Source of the DNA: DATARH01 sp036489765
Lineage (GTDB): Bacteria; Pseudomonadota; Alphaproteobacteria; ATCC43930; CGMCC-115725
Length of the DNA stretch: 64,000 nucleotides
Direction of reading: 5' to 3'
Assembly (NCBI GenBank): GCA_036489765.1
Contig: DASXFE010000040.1
Location: 17,851-81,850 of the forward strand
Within the stretch, counting starts at the first letter, position 1. Every line of letters begins with the position of its first letter. Position numbers and translations under genes: made by a program. Of this stretch, positions 42,801 to 51,276 are shown in pieces. Under the pieces are notes generated by a model that was not told the origin of the DNA, did no database searches, and saw nothing but the letters and a program-made list of their open reading frames with translations.

Positions 42801-43090
42801 CGCGACCCGGTTATACACGGTACCCGACGGTTTTCCCGAACTGGGACAACACCCCGCGCCAGCCTGCGCGCGGCGACAGCTTTATGAGGGCGACCCCTGG
42901 CGTGTTCCAGGCCTATGTCGAGGAAAAACTCGAGCAGGCGTGTCAGTTCCTGGTCGGTGAAGAACGGCTGCTCTTCGTCAACGCGTGGAATGAATGGGCG
43001 GAAGGGGCGCACCTGGAGCCCGATCGCAAATTCGGTCACCAATGGCTCGAAGCCATCCGCAGCGCCCTGCTGACCAAATCGCTGATGTAG
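39869..43090 (+). CDS. Multidomain glycosyltransferase: GT2 fused to WbsX/GH99-like domain
   Basis: 1073 residues. Domain order: a beta-type N-terminal module (about 1-100; GHIDFYGYHDGAHGWFLGGW); YPDV-type repeats (about 205-395; FFDPVFYFEIYPELRAQ, HYIFTGCGEGRYPHPLIDID, YLIDHPDVAAAG, HYLTRGWEEHR); a GT2 domain (about 470-700) with TVSILIPAYNESRHTAECLQ, LADDASPE, LLLLNNDAQLMPG (D-x-A version of the DxD site) and EDVDLCLQLLSAGWRVVYC; and a WbsX-type domain (about 720-1070) with FYLPQYHATPENDYYWGQGF, TEWTNVTKA, GIAGFCVYYYNF, CWANENWTRHWDG and FVNAWNEWAEGAHLEPD. It probably adds two sugars or polymerises a surface glycan from nucleotide sugars at the cytoplasmic membrane face. The start ATG is set by the overlap with the preceding fragment. 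Confidence 0.88.
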   Translation: MRQVDGHIDFYGYHDGAHGWFLGGWASGWSTSDWPVATAAYFSNGEVHGDDYLATLYPRADLGGRGSGFVLFVRGEETLADFQRLAISWNDQAVEIIPSPPPSRLRGRALLAAILPPLHSRDAAPDPQPMLRLAAAEHGATAQPGRGQSQTVGSAPLIERAQRLLQAVFATPFVDDALCRQNLGIGKGNIEAAILYMQLPPLARPKISHFFDPVFYFEIYPELRAQGEPFDPLLHYIFTGCGEGRYPHPLIDIDYMKSVDGFLLSSEPTISEISDVLRKDLVDPSPYFSIEAYREQVAGVSIEGGCLHHYLSQGYLRDLRPNALLDPAWYYRQLDGVYDYWSGLRHFIRLGDGEGRAPSPEFDSKRYLIDHPDVAAAGTPALWHYLTRGWEEHRRHRALAVPPSGDDRRAEETRADAGDAFASYKRMRERLADIRQTQKDSVSVGPCTIEECPDVAAAVASIEFPAPGSEAPTVSILIPAYNESRHTAECLQAIANSGSKTGYEVILADDASPEEAVRLFSRISNITVIRHPQNLGFLRNCNAALGACRGKYLLLLNNDAQLMPGALDAMVKVLEEDPEVAAVGPKILYPNGRLQEAGCAVNRDGVSTMVGLFGDPDEPAFNYDRDVHYCSGAALLVRRSAIGDELFDETFAPAYCEDVDLCLQLLSAGWRVVYCHAATVVHHLSVSMNQQSVMRRLQRVAKNQHKLTQKWTEFLAGLNSARVIAFYLPQYHATPENDYYWGQGFTEWTNVTKATPAYSGHYQPHLPSDLGFYDLRLKETFVRQAELARRYGIAGFCVYYYNFGDRRALDQAFEAALADPSVDFPFCVCWANENWTRHWDGGSREIIFEQKYDETTLRAIVEDVVRYAGDPRYIRVNGKPLFLVYRPTLIPDPQAFAHSCRGAFRDAGFPGVQLVYVESMEIAKEGLPPSEIGFDASVEFPPHGQAIRYDEKIDIFREGFEGQVYDYEATVLASLTQPRPGYTRYPTVFPNWDNTPRQPARGDSFMRATPGVFQAYVEEKLEQACQFLVGEERLLFVNAWNEWAEGAHLEPDRKFGHQWLEAIRSALLTKSLM

Positions 43091-43122
43091 ACGGCGGCCC
43101 GCACCGCAAGTCAGGAACGAAG

Positions 43123-44346
43123 ATGAGTGTCACAATGCGCGCCGCCCCGGTGACCCTTGTCGGACATCCGTACGCGACCGTGGGGATGGGCGAACAGCTA
43201 CGGTCTCATATCGCCGCCTGCAAGAGCGTCCATCTCGAACATGGCGTGGTCGATATCTTCCGGCACTCGGCCCGGGCCGACCCGGATCACCGCCGCCTGG
43301 TCGACGCGATCGAAACCGACGAGCCCCCCGGGGGAATCCGTATTTTTCACATCAACGGCGACGAGGTCAAACCCGTCCTGGAGGCGTTCGCCGCGCGGAA
43401 GGGCAAGTTTGCCGACGGGTACAACATCATCGTCCCGGCCTGGGAGTTGCCGCAGTATCCCGCCGTATGGGCCGAGCAGCTGAAGAAATTCGACGAGGTG
43501 TGGGCGCTATCCCATTTTCTGTCCAACAGCCTGGCGGATGCCGGGATCGCCAGCACTTACGTCGGCCAGGCCGTCGAAGTCCCTACCGGATATTTTCTGC
43601 CGCGCAGGTACTTCGGCCTGAGGGAATCGGCGTTTGTCATCCTGCATTTTCTCGATCTGTCGTCCTACGCGACGCGGAAGAACCCGGAGGCGGTCCTGCG
43701 GCTGTTCGAGGCCCTTCGCAAGCGGCACGAATTTGCCGATATCCAACTGGTTCTGAAGGCGAAGAGAGGCGACGGGGACGCTGCCGACTGGCTGGATCCG
43801 TTCCGCGAGCGGCTGCCGGGAGCGGTGTTCCTGTCGCAGCCGATGAGCTCGCTCGAGACGCGCAGCCTCGTCAATTGCTGCGACTGCTTTGCATCGCTGC
43901 ACCGCGCCGAGGGCTTTGGCCGCGGCACCGGCGAGGCGATGTACCTCGGACGACTGGCGCTGGCGACCGGCTGGTCCGGCAATCTCGACTATATGACGGC
44001 CGACAATTCCCTTCTCGTCGACTATCGACTCGTGCCGGTCGGCGCCGAGCAGTACCCGCATGGCGAGGGCCAAAGCTGGGCCGAGCCGAACCTCGCCCAT
44101 GCGTTCGAGCTCCTGAACCGCGTCATCTCCGACCGCCCAAGCGCAGCGGAGCTCGCCCGGCGCGGGCGGCGCGACATCAGACTGGGGTACAGCTTCCGGG
44201 CGGTCGGCCTGAGGATCCTCGACCGGATCGGCGAGATCGAGGCCGGCTTCAACCTAGCCCGCGAGCCGCGGGAAACCGCGAATGACGCCGACGCGGTGGG
44301 CACGCCGCCGCCGCAGGGACCATCTGCGGCAACCACAGACGGGTGA
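43123..44346 (+). CDS. GT4-like (GT-B fold) glycosyltransferase
   Basis: 407 residues from the ATG at 43123 with AGGAACGAAG upstream. The N-terminal domain starts VTLVGHPYATVGMGEQLRSH, a G-x-G-E form of the GT-B glycine loop, followed by IFHINGDEV and VPAWELPQYPAVWAEQLKKF. The C-terminal domain has AFVILHFLDLSSYATRKNPE, LVLKAKRGDG and the nucleotide-sugar motif HRAEGFGRGTGEAMYLGRLA with GWSGNLDYM. This E-x7-E-like pattern is that of GT4 retaining enzymes. It lies 32 bases after the large GT gene in the same direction, so they are likely one operon. Confidence 0.85.
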   Translation: MSVTMRAAPVTLVGHPYATVGMGEQLRSHIAACKSVHLEHGVVDIFRHSARADPDHRRLVDAIETDEPPGGIRIFHINGDEVKPVLEAFAARKGKFADGYNIIVPAWELPQYPAVWAEQLKKFDEVWALSHFLSNSLADAGIASTYVGQAVEVPTGYFLPRRYFGLRESAFVILHFLDLSSYATRKNPEAVLRLFEALRKRHEFADIQLVLKAKRGDGDAADWLDPFRERLPGAVFLSQPMSSLETRSLVNCCDCFASLHRAEGFGRGTGEAMYLGRLALATGWSGNLDYMTADNSLLVDYRLVPVGAEQYPHGEGQSWAEPNLAHAFELLNRVISDRPSAAELARRGRRDIRLGYSFRAVGLRILDRIGEIEAGFNLAREPRETANDADAVGTPPPQGPSAATTDG

Positions 44347-44374
44347 GGCGCCGCCGGGTCGGCCTGGCCGGACG

Positions 44375-47300
44375 TTATGCGCGCCGAATGTCGAGCGCCA
44401 GCAAGCGGTTACAGATATCGTAGACGGAGGCCGGCTTCAGCTCGGTGAGGCAGGCGAGACCGCGCCAGCATTGCGCCGCGTCCGACAGGTAGCACGGACT
44501 GCAGATCATGTCGCGCCGGATCGCCACGGCATAAGGCCCGCTGGGCCCCCATTCGCGCGCATCGACGGTGCCGGCGTGTACCCCGACGGTCGCGATGCCG
44601 AGGCCGGCGGCGATGTGCTTGGGGCCGCTGTCATTGCCGACGAACAGGGCCGCGGTCGCCAGGAAATCGGGGAGCTCGGCAAGGCCGAGGTCGCCGATCA
44701 GCGAGCGCACCAGCGCCGGCCGCTCCAGTTTCGCCATGATCTGCTCGGCGACCGGTGCCTCGTCCTGGCTGCCGATCAAGGCGATGTCGACATCGTGGGT
44801 CGCGAGGAGCTGATCGATCAGCGTCGCAAAATGTTCTGCCGGCCATTGCTTGATGGCGGTACCGGCGCCGGGATGGACGACGACGAGGCGGCCTGCTCTC
44901 TGATGCGGTTTTGCCGTTCCGGCCGGGGCGTGCGCGCGCAGCGTCGCCTCGTTCGGCTCGGCGGCGGTGGCGATCGCATCGACGAGGCCCAGCAGATCGT
45001 CACTGACATGCGAGCGCTTGCGCAGCCGCGCCGGGTCGCCCTCCCAATCCTTGACGACGTCCAGCCACGGGAACTGGCGATCGTGATCGAACCCAGCAAG
45101 CCAGCGCGCGCCGGCGAGCTGCAGGATCGGCCGCGTCTCCGGCCATTTGCGGAAATCAACGGCGAGATCGAAGCGAAACGGTTCGAGCCGCTGGCGCAGG
45201 TCGGCGAATTCCTCCTCCGTCAGCACGCGCTGGCCGAGACCGGAGCGGCTGTGGAAAAACTCGAATTCGATCAGCTCGACGATTTCCGGCACAAAGCCGG
45301 TAAAGGCGCCCGTCCCCGGTGCGGCGAGCAGGTGGAGGCGGGCTCGCGGAAAGTTGCGCTGCAACCGCCGCAGCGCCGGAATCGCGGTGATGAAGTCGCC
45401 GATATGGTCGAGTTTGACCACCAGGATGTTGCGGATCGATGCGCGGTCGAACATCGGCCGCAGCGCATAGACCAGCTCCACCGGCTCCGGCTCGTCGACG
45501 TAATAATCCTGGTCGCGGCTCAGATACGGGTGGTGAAACGGATCGCCGGCATCGAGGCGGCGGCGCCAGCGGGCGGCAAAGGCCGCGGTGTCGAAGTCCT
45601 CTCCGAGCCGATGGCGGCTGGCTTCCTCATGGTGGATCAGCGTGGCATGCGGCGTGTACACGACGAGCTTGCCGCGTTCCCCGCTGCGCAGGCAGAAATC
45701 GACATCGTTGTTGATGATCGTGTGCTTCTCGTCGAAGCCGCCCATCGCGTCGAACTCTGCGCGGCGCACCATCATGCAGGCGCCGGTGACCATCGTGACG
45801 TTGCGCTCGCTCTGCGCCAGCCCGAAATAGCCGGGGTCGGCCTCCGCCGCGAAACGAAACGCGTGGCGACCGCCCTGCGGCGTCCAGAACATGCCTGCGT
45901 GCTGAACCTTGCGGTCGGGGTAGAGGAGCCGGGCGCCGACGACGCCGACCTCCGGCCGCTGCGCATGCTCGACCAGCGCGGTGAGCCAACCCGGCTCGAT
46001 GATCTCGATGTCGTCGTTGAGGAAGAGGAGATACTGGCCGCGGGCCTTCTTGGCGGCGAGGTTGTTGAAGCGCGACCAATTGAACGGCCGCTTTGCGGTG
46101 ACCACCGTGTCGGCGTTCTCGCGCAGCCACGCCTTTGCCTCCGGATCCGACGGCGGGATGTTCTCGACGCAGATGATCTCGAAGTTGCGGTATGCGGTCC
46201 CGGCACGCAGGGTATCGATACAGGTCCTGATCAACCCGCCGGCCGCGCAGGTCGGGATGATGATCGAAACCAGCGCCTCGGTGTCGACGGCGCGCTTTAC
46301 GCGATAATGGCCCGGCCCGCAGCCGTCCAGCACCTCGCCGGCGATGCCGCGCCGCGCCAGCGCCCGCCCCAGCGCGGCGGCTTCCTGCCGGGGGTGATCG
46401 AGCTGCCAGCGGCCGCGCTGGCACAGCACCTTCGGGACGTGATGGATGCCCGACGTGGTCTCGGCGCAGCGCAGAACGAGATCGTAATCGCCGTATTGCA
46501 GCCACTCGGCGAGGGTCGTGCGCGCGCGCTGGAAGACGCTCGTCAGCGCGCACCAGAACCGGCCGATATAGTTGGTCGCCGTCAGCAGGTCGGGCGACCA
46601 TTGCGGTTTCAGAAACGCCTGCGCCCGGCCGCTCTCGTCGATCATCCGGCGCTCGTCGCTGTAGAAAAGCTCGGCTTCGGCGTTGAGGCCCGAGGCGACG
46701 GCCATTTCGAGGAGGGCGTCGCAGCCGAGCGCGTCGCCGGCGAGCAGGGCGCCGATGAGATCCGGTTTTCGGCGGTCCGCGCGCAAGGCCGCCAGGGCAA
46801 TGAGCGGCGTGGAAACCGGCGCGTCGAGACCGATGTCGACGCGGTCGGCGACATCGCCGAAGCCTTCGAGCAGGCGCGCGGCGCAGCCCTCCGGCACCAC
46901 TCGACCGCGCCGCACCACCGTGACGTGCCACTCGGCGTACGCCTGGTCGCGCAAGCTCGCCAATGTCCGCCGCGCCGACGCGATCTCGGCGTCGACCTCG
47001 CCGATGCCCAGCAGCACGCCAAAGTGCGGCCGCCAGTCGAGCCCTGACAGGATCCCTTGGGTCAATTGCACTTCGGCGAGCGACATCTTGCGGCGCACCA
47101 CCAACGGGCCGTCGAGCGCGAACTCGTCGACCTGGATCGCGAAGCTCTCCTCGGCGCACACGCCGGCCGCATTCCGAGCCTGAACCACGACCCGGTGGCG
47201 GCCGTTGCCGATCGCGCCGGCCGGAACGATCAAACCGAAGCCGCTTTGGTCCGACCCGGCCCAGTCGCGGAAGTTTTCCGCGACGTCCCGGCGCCGGATC

Positions 47301-47599
47301 CCGTAAAAGGCCTCGCCGAGCTGTTCCCCATCGACGGCGACGCTCACCGACTTGACGGGGTCGGGGGCCACGGCCCAGCCCTCGATAAGCAGCGAACTGC
47401 GGACGATTTCGAGCGCGACGCCTCCGGAAGTCACGGGCCGGTCGAGGCGAAGCTGTGCGGTCCGCGTGGTCGGTGCAGCCTTTGCGGCGCGGGCGTGCCG
47501 TGCGCGCGGCACGCGGGGACGCGGGGCGGGAGAGGCGTCGGCGGCGATCGCCGGCTCCTGCGGGCGACGCGGTTGCGAAGACGATCGGCGGCTACGCAC
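44375..47599 (-). CDS. Bifunctional glycosyltransferase: GT2 fused to GT9 (heptosyltransferase-like)
   Basis: 1074 residues. An Arg/Ala/Pro-rich tail (1-50) is followed by a beta-type module (IEGWAVAPDPVKSVSVAVDG, about 60-150) and a helical/GT-like region (about 190-430). A GT2 domain (about 440-690) has VSIIIPTCAAGGLIRTCIDT, FNWSRFNNLAAKKARGQYLL, FLNDDIEIIEPGW (DxD) and NNDVDFCLRSGERGKLV. A GT9 domain (about 720-1070) has ILVVKLDHIGDFITAIPALR, VVHPGAGTAIKQWPAEHF and FVGNDSGPKHIAAGLGIATV, the ADP-heptose:LPS heptosyltransferase signature. It therefore probably adds two different sugars to one acceptor. The gene is convergent with the GT4-like gene. Confidence 0.9.
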   Translation of the reverse strand: MRSRRSSSQPRRPQEPAIAADASPAPRPRVPRARHARAAKAAPTTRTAQLRLDRPVTSGGVALEIVRSSLLIEGWAVAPDPVKSVSVAVDGEQLGEAFYGIRRRDVAENFRDWAGSDQSGFGLIVPAGAIGNGRHRVVVQARNAAGVCAEESFAIQVDEFALDGPLVVRRKMSLAEVQLTQGILSGLDWRPHFGVLLGIGEVDAEIASARRTLASLRDQAYAEWHVTVVRRGRVVPEGCAARLLEGFGDVADRVDIGLDAPVSTPLIALAALRADRRKPDLIGALLAGDALGCDALLEMAVASGLNAEAELFYSDERRMIDESGRAQAFLKPQWSPDLLTATNYIGRFWCALTSVFQRARTTLAEWLQYGDYDLVLRCAETTSGIHHVPKVLCQRGRWQLDHPRQEAAALGRALARRGIAGEVLDGCGPGHYRVKRAVDTEALVSIIIPTCAAGGLIRTCIDTLRAGTAYRNFEIICVENIPPSDPEAKAWLRENADTVVTAKRPFNWSRFNNLAAKKARGQYLLFLNDDIEIIEPGWLTALVEHAQRPEVGVVGARLLYPDRKVQHAGMFWTPQGGRHAFRFAAEADPGYFGLAQSERNVTMVTGACMMVRRAEFDAMGGFDEKHTIINNDVDFCLRSGERGKLVVYTPHATLIHHEEASRHRLGEDFDTAAFAARWRRRLDAGDPFHHPYLSRDQDYYVDEPEPVELVYALRPMFDRASIRNILVVKLDHIGDFITAIPALRRLQRNFPRARLHLLAAPGTGAFTGFVPEIVELIEFEFFHSRSGLGQRVLTEEEFADLRQRLEPFRFDLAVDFRKWPETRPILQLAGARWLAGFDHDRQFPWLDVVKDWEGDPARLRKRSHVSDDLLGLVDAIATAAEPNEATLRAHAPAGTAKPHQRAGRLVVVHPGAGTAIKQWPAEHFATLIDQLLATHDVDIALIGSQDEAPVAEQIMAKLERPALVRSLIGDLGLAELPDFLATAALFVGNDSGPKHIAAGLGIATVGVHAGTVDAREWGPSGPYAVAIRRDMICSPCYLSDAAQCWRGLACLTELKPASVYDICNRLLALDIRRA

Positions 47600-47984
47600 C
47601 GCGGTCCCCGACCTCCCGACGCGCTGGCGCCGCGGTAACGTGCGGGCGTGCCCGCGCCGCTCTAGCGGCTCGTGTGGATACCGCCTCGTCTCTACCGGAA
47701 GCCGACCGTTCGGGCCCCGCCTCTTTCATTGCCGCCTTGAAGATTTGAATTAACTGCCGCTATCTAGCAGAGCGCCGGCCGATCATACAACGAGCCGGTA
47801 TCGCGCGATTTCGTAATCAGTCGATTACCTGTTTCGCGCGAGGCAAATTCTCCGCGCGAGGCAAATATTCCAAATGGGCACGGCTCCCGAGGTGCGGCGC
47901 TCCAAATGGTTTGCGGCGCGAATGAAACCGGCGAGAGCACGCGGCTCCCGCCGATTTTGATTCGGCGACGATGCCTCCCCGCAT
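47600..47984. other. Gene-free gap with small repeats
   Basis: 385 bases without a supported gene. It contains GTAATC-AGTC-GATTAC (47813-47828), a perfect 6-bp dyad, and an 18-bp tandem duplication beginning CGCGCGAGGCAAAT at 47835 and 47853. It lies upstream of the GT2-GT9 gene (minus) and downstream of beta-roll protein 3 (minus), so promoter elements for the former should be here; none is clear. Confidence 0.45.
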
Positions 47985-50603
47985 CTATTGGAAGAATGAC
48001 GCGTTGACTTGCGAGATGCCGACCAGCGTGAACTGCGGCCCGCCGATAAGCTGGATGACGGCGTTGCCGTGGGTGTCGGTCGACTGTGTTGCGACGATCG
48101 TCGCGATCTGTTGCGAGGTCTCGCCGGTGATGCGGTCGCCGGTCGCCTGGCTGAAGTTGTAGACCGTATCGGCGCCGAGGTTGTCGTTGCTCCCGGCCGC
48201 GATGAACTCGGCGCCGCCATGGCCGCCGATCAGGTCGATATAGCCCGACCCGGCACCGGCGGTGATCGTGTCGGCTCCTCCGCCGAAAACCGTATCGGCG
48301 CCGCTGCCGAGAGTGACGCTTTCGCCGCCGGCCATCGCGTTCGCCGTCGCGGCTCCAGACCCCAGCGAGATGTGGTCGTCGACCGCTCCCACGATCGTCG
48401 CCGCCGCGGCCCCGCCGCTGATCGTGTCGTTGACGCCGCTCGTGATCTGGTCGGCCCCTCCGGCGGAGCCGATCGCGATCGACATTCCACCGGCCGAGCC
48501 GTCGATATAATCGTTGCCGGAGCCGCCGGTGATCGTGTCGCTGGCGCCGCCGAAGACCGTGTCGTTGCCGCTTCCGAGCGTCACTAGCTGGTTGCCCGCG
48601 AGGACGTTGATCGACGCGGTGCCCGAACCTGCGGTGATCGTGTCCGCGCCAAACCCGATGACCACGGCATTCGAGGCGCCGGTGTTGATCTGGTCGCCGA
48701 CGCTCCCGAACACGCTGTCCATGCCGGTTCCCAGGGTCACAACCTCGTTTCCCGCCATGGCGTTGATCGAAGTCGTGCCGGACCCGGTGGTGAGGTTGTC
48801 GCCGGAAGCGCCGATGATGGTCGCGCTCGCCGCGCCGCCGAGGATGGTGTCGGACACGCCGCTGTTGATGAGGTCGGCGCCGCCGGTCGAGCCGACGGTG
48901 ATCACCATGTTGCCGAGGCTGCCGTCGATGTATTCGCTGCCGGACCCGCCCTCGATCGTGTCGCCGACGCCGCCGAAAACGGTGTCGGCGCCGCTTCCCA
49001 ATACAACGAGCTGGAAGCCCTCGATCACGTTGATCCGCTGGGAGCCGCTGCCGGCGTCGATCGTATCCGCGCCGAGGCCGATGACAACGCCGTCGGAGGC
49101 ACCTGTCGAGATCGTATCGCCGGCGCCGCTGAATACTGTTCCGTCACCGGTTCCTAGCGACACCAGCTCTCCGCCGGCCAGGGCGTTGATGACCGCGGCG
49201 CCGGTTCCGGTCGTGATGTTGTCGCCGGCGCCGCCAATGATCGTCGAGTCTGCGGCGCCGCCTTCGATCGTGTCGTCGAGACCGCTCATGATGAATTCGG
49301 AGCCGCCGTCCGTTCCGATGACGATCAACTCGTCGCCTGCGGATCCATCGATGTACGCGGCCCCCGAGCCGCCGGTGATCGTGTCGCCGACACCGCCGAA
49401 TACGGTATCGGCCCCGGTCCCCAGCGTGATGCTCTGGCTGCCCGTCGCGGCGTTGACGGAGTTCGAGCCGGAGCCGGTCGAGATCGTGTCATTGGCGGAG
49501 CCGATGATCGTGTCGTCGCCGCCGATGCCGGAGATGGTGTCGCCCGCGCCGCCGAGGATGAAATCGGACCCGCCCGCGAGCGCGCCGAAGATCTCGACGT
49601 CGCCGGCGGTGGCATCGATGTAGTACGAGCCGGCTCCGCCGATGATAGTGTCTCCGGGACCACCGAACACCGTGTCGGCACCGCTGCCCAGCGTGATCAG
49701 CTGGTCGCCCTTCATGCCGTTGATCAATGTATCGCTGGAATCGGCGGCCATCGCGGTGTGGGGTTGGCCGACGATGTCGCCGCTGACCGGCGTGACAGAC
49801 CCGGTCGTGACGGTGCCGTCATAGCCGAGGGCGTCCATAAGCCCGATGTCGCCGGTGGAGACGTCGTATTCATGACCAGGGGTCATGAAGGTGTCGTAGG
49901 CGTCGTAGGTGTAGCCCGCCCAATCGCTCGGATCGAAACCGCTGACGCCGTTGAAGGTGTTGACGTTGGTGACGCCGCCGTCGGGCGAGAAATAGCTGTT
50001 GGCCCCGGGGGTCAGATCGTGGACGCCGGGCGCCGAATACCGAAACAGGTCGAATGGCGTGTAGGTGCCGCCTTGTCCATCGTCGAGGTCGCGCCCCAAA
50101 GCATGGGAGATTTCGTGCTCGGCGATCGCGAGGAAGTCGTAGTCGCCCGGCACCGCTTGGTTGTTTGGATCAAATGTATAGGACAGGCTGCTGTTGAACC
50201 CGATATAGCCGTCGATGCCGTTTGCATTGGGGCTCACCAGGCCCAAGGCCTTGGCCTCGGCGGTGGCCATGACAAACTGGCCGCCATTTGTCGGATCCGG
50301 GCCCGATAGGGCCGCCGCAAGCGTGGTGTTGCCGGCCGCCAGCGCGCTCGAGGTCAGCGCCGCTTGGACCTGGGCATAGGAGTAGGGACCGGTCTGGGTC
50401 GGGATAGTCTCGCCGAGCGCGCCCGGGGCCAATGCCTTCCCATCGATTTCGCCCCACCCGACTTGCAGATTTATCGTGATCGGGACGTCGAAGGTGCTCT
50501 CGTAGAACTGGACGGCTTGGTCGAAGGCCGCGACAAATCCCGCCGGGGCATTGGCGACCCTGGAATCGAAAGTGACGTTAATCGTCAGCCCGGTGCCGCT
50601 CAT
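47985..50603 (-). CDS. Secreted zinc metalloprotease-like protein with RTX beta-roll (beta-roll protein 3)
   Basis: 872 residues. The N-terminal ~270 residues resemble an NF038122-like metalloprotease domain: LTINVTFDSRVANAPAGFVA, AVQFYESTFDVPITINLQVG, IDGYIGFNSSLSYTFDPNNQ and the zinc motif AEHEISHALGRDLD (H163-E-x-x-H167, then G170). A third metzincin His at +10 from H163 is not present (Leu173; Asp172 and Asp174 flank it). Residues about 290-800 are beta-roll repeats (TLGSGADTVFGGVGDTI, GGSGSEYIDGS and variants). The tail DTVYNFSQATGDRITG, NAVIQLIGGPQFTLVGISQV and NASFFQ matches the other two proteins. No Sec signal; secretion by type I ABC exporter is inferred. It may process or mature the surface coat. 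Confidence 0.8.
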   Translation of the reverse strand: MSGTGLTINVTFDSRVANAPAGFVAAFDQAVQFYESTFDVPITINLQVGWGEIDGKALAPGALGETIPTQTGPYSYAQVQAALTSSALAAGNTTLAAALSGPDPTNGGQFVMATAEAKALGLVSPNANGIDGYIGFNSSLSYTFDPNNQAVPGDYDFLAIAEHEISHALGRDLDDGQGGTYTPFDLFRYSAPGVHDLTPGANSYFSPDGGVTNVNTFNGVSGFDPSDWAGYTYDAYDTFMTPGHEYDVSTGDIGLMDALGYDGTVTTGSVTPVSGDIVGQPHTAMAADSSDTLINGMKGDQLITLGSGADTVFGGPGDTIIGGAGSYYIDATAGDVEIFGALAGGSDFILGGAGDTISGIGGDDTIIGSANDTISTGSGSNSVNAATGSQSITLGTGADTVFGGVGDTITGGSGAAYIDGSAGDELIVIGTDGGSEFIMSGLDDTIEGGAADSTIIGGAGDNITTGTGAAVINALAGGELVSLGTGDGTVFSGAGDTISTGASDGVVIGLGADTIDAGSGSQRINVIEGFQLVVLGSGADTVFGGVGDTIEGGSGSEYIDGSLGNMVITVGSTGGADLINSGVSDTILGGAASATIIGASGDNLTTGSGTTSINAMAGNEVVTLGTGMDSVFGSVGDQINTGASNAVVIGFGADTITAGSGTASINVLAGNQLVTLGSGNDTVFGGASDTITGGSGNDYIDGSAGGMSIAIGSAGGADQITSGVNDTISGGAAAATIVGAVDDHISLGSGAATANAMAGGESVTLGSGADTVFGGGADTITAGAGSGYIDLIGGHGGAEFIAAGSNDNLGADTVYNFSQATGDRITGETSQQIATIVATQSTDTHGNAVIQLIGGPQFTLVGISQVNASFFQ

Positions 50604-51276
50604 CGCCGGGCTCCCGTCGCCTGGCTTGTCGAGCGACCGCCAAATGCGGGGGAGGATTTGTCGGATTCAGTCCCACTCGAACGCGACCCAAAGCAAACTA
50701 AGTATCGGCGCATCTTCCTGCCTCGTCGGGGGGCCGTCGGGACAAGTCGACGGCCTAATGCGAACGCAGGCGAAGATGGTGAAGAAAGCTAAAAGTAAGG
50801 TTAATTGGAAAATAATCAGAAGAAAATTTAGATAAAATGTTTCATATGTTGGAGTGCGTGGATATTAATGAACAGTTGTTTGTTTATAAGTAAAATACGC
50901 GATAAATATTCGGCATACTTTCGTATCCGAGCCGAGCCACGAGATGGGGAATTGCAAGCTGCCGTGGGATGCTCAATGGCGCTCAGTCTCCCCCAGTGGC
51001 CAGATCCCCCAGTCAACGCGATCAGTTCACCCGATCAAGGGTTTACGTTCCACTCCCGGGTGGGGAATCGGCTGGTTGGTTACGCCCGCCTCGATCGCGG
51101 TCGGCTACGAGCGTGTGCGGGAGGCCTTTGCGGCCGCGCTGGGTTCGCAATCGGCGGCCGGGCGCCCGCACACGACGGGGCCTCGGCCAGGGCGTAAGGC
51201 CGGGCCCTCGTTTCCGGTTGCCGGCGGGGCGGCAAGGCGTAGAGTCTCTACCGCCCGCAGCGAGGGAGCGACCAGG
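50604..51276. other. Gene-free gap with AT-rich island
   Basis: 673 bases without a supported gene. About 50770-50930 is strikingly AT-rich for this DNA (TTAATTGGAAAATAATCAGA, AAATTTAGATAAAATG), lying 170-330 bases upstream of beta-roll protein 3. Around 51111-51176, CGTGTGCGGG and CCCGCACACG can pair at long range. The divergent DOPA-dioxygenase-like gene begins at 51277. No RNA gene recognised. Confidence 0.5.

Noticed and set aside
44282..47047. A 921-codon plus-strand frame opposite the GT2-GT9 gene
   Set aside because: Its translation is rich in Arg, Ala and short hydrophobic pieces without any domain, whereas the minus strand has clear GT2 and GT9 motifs.
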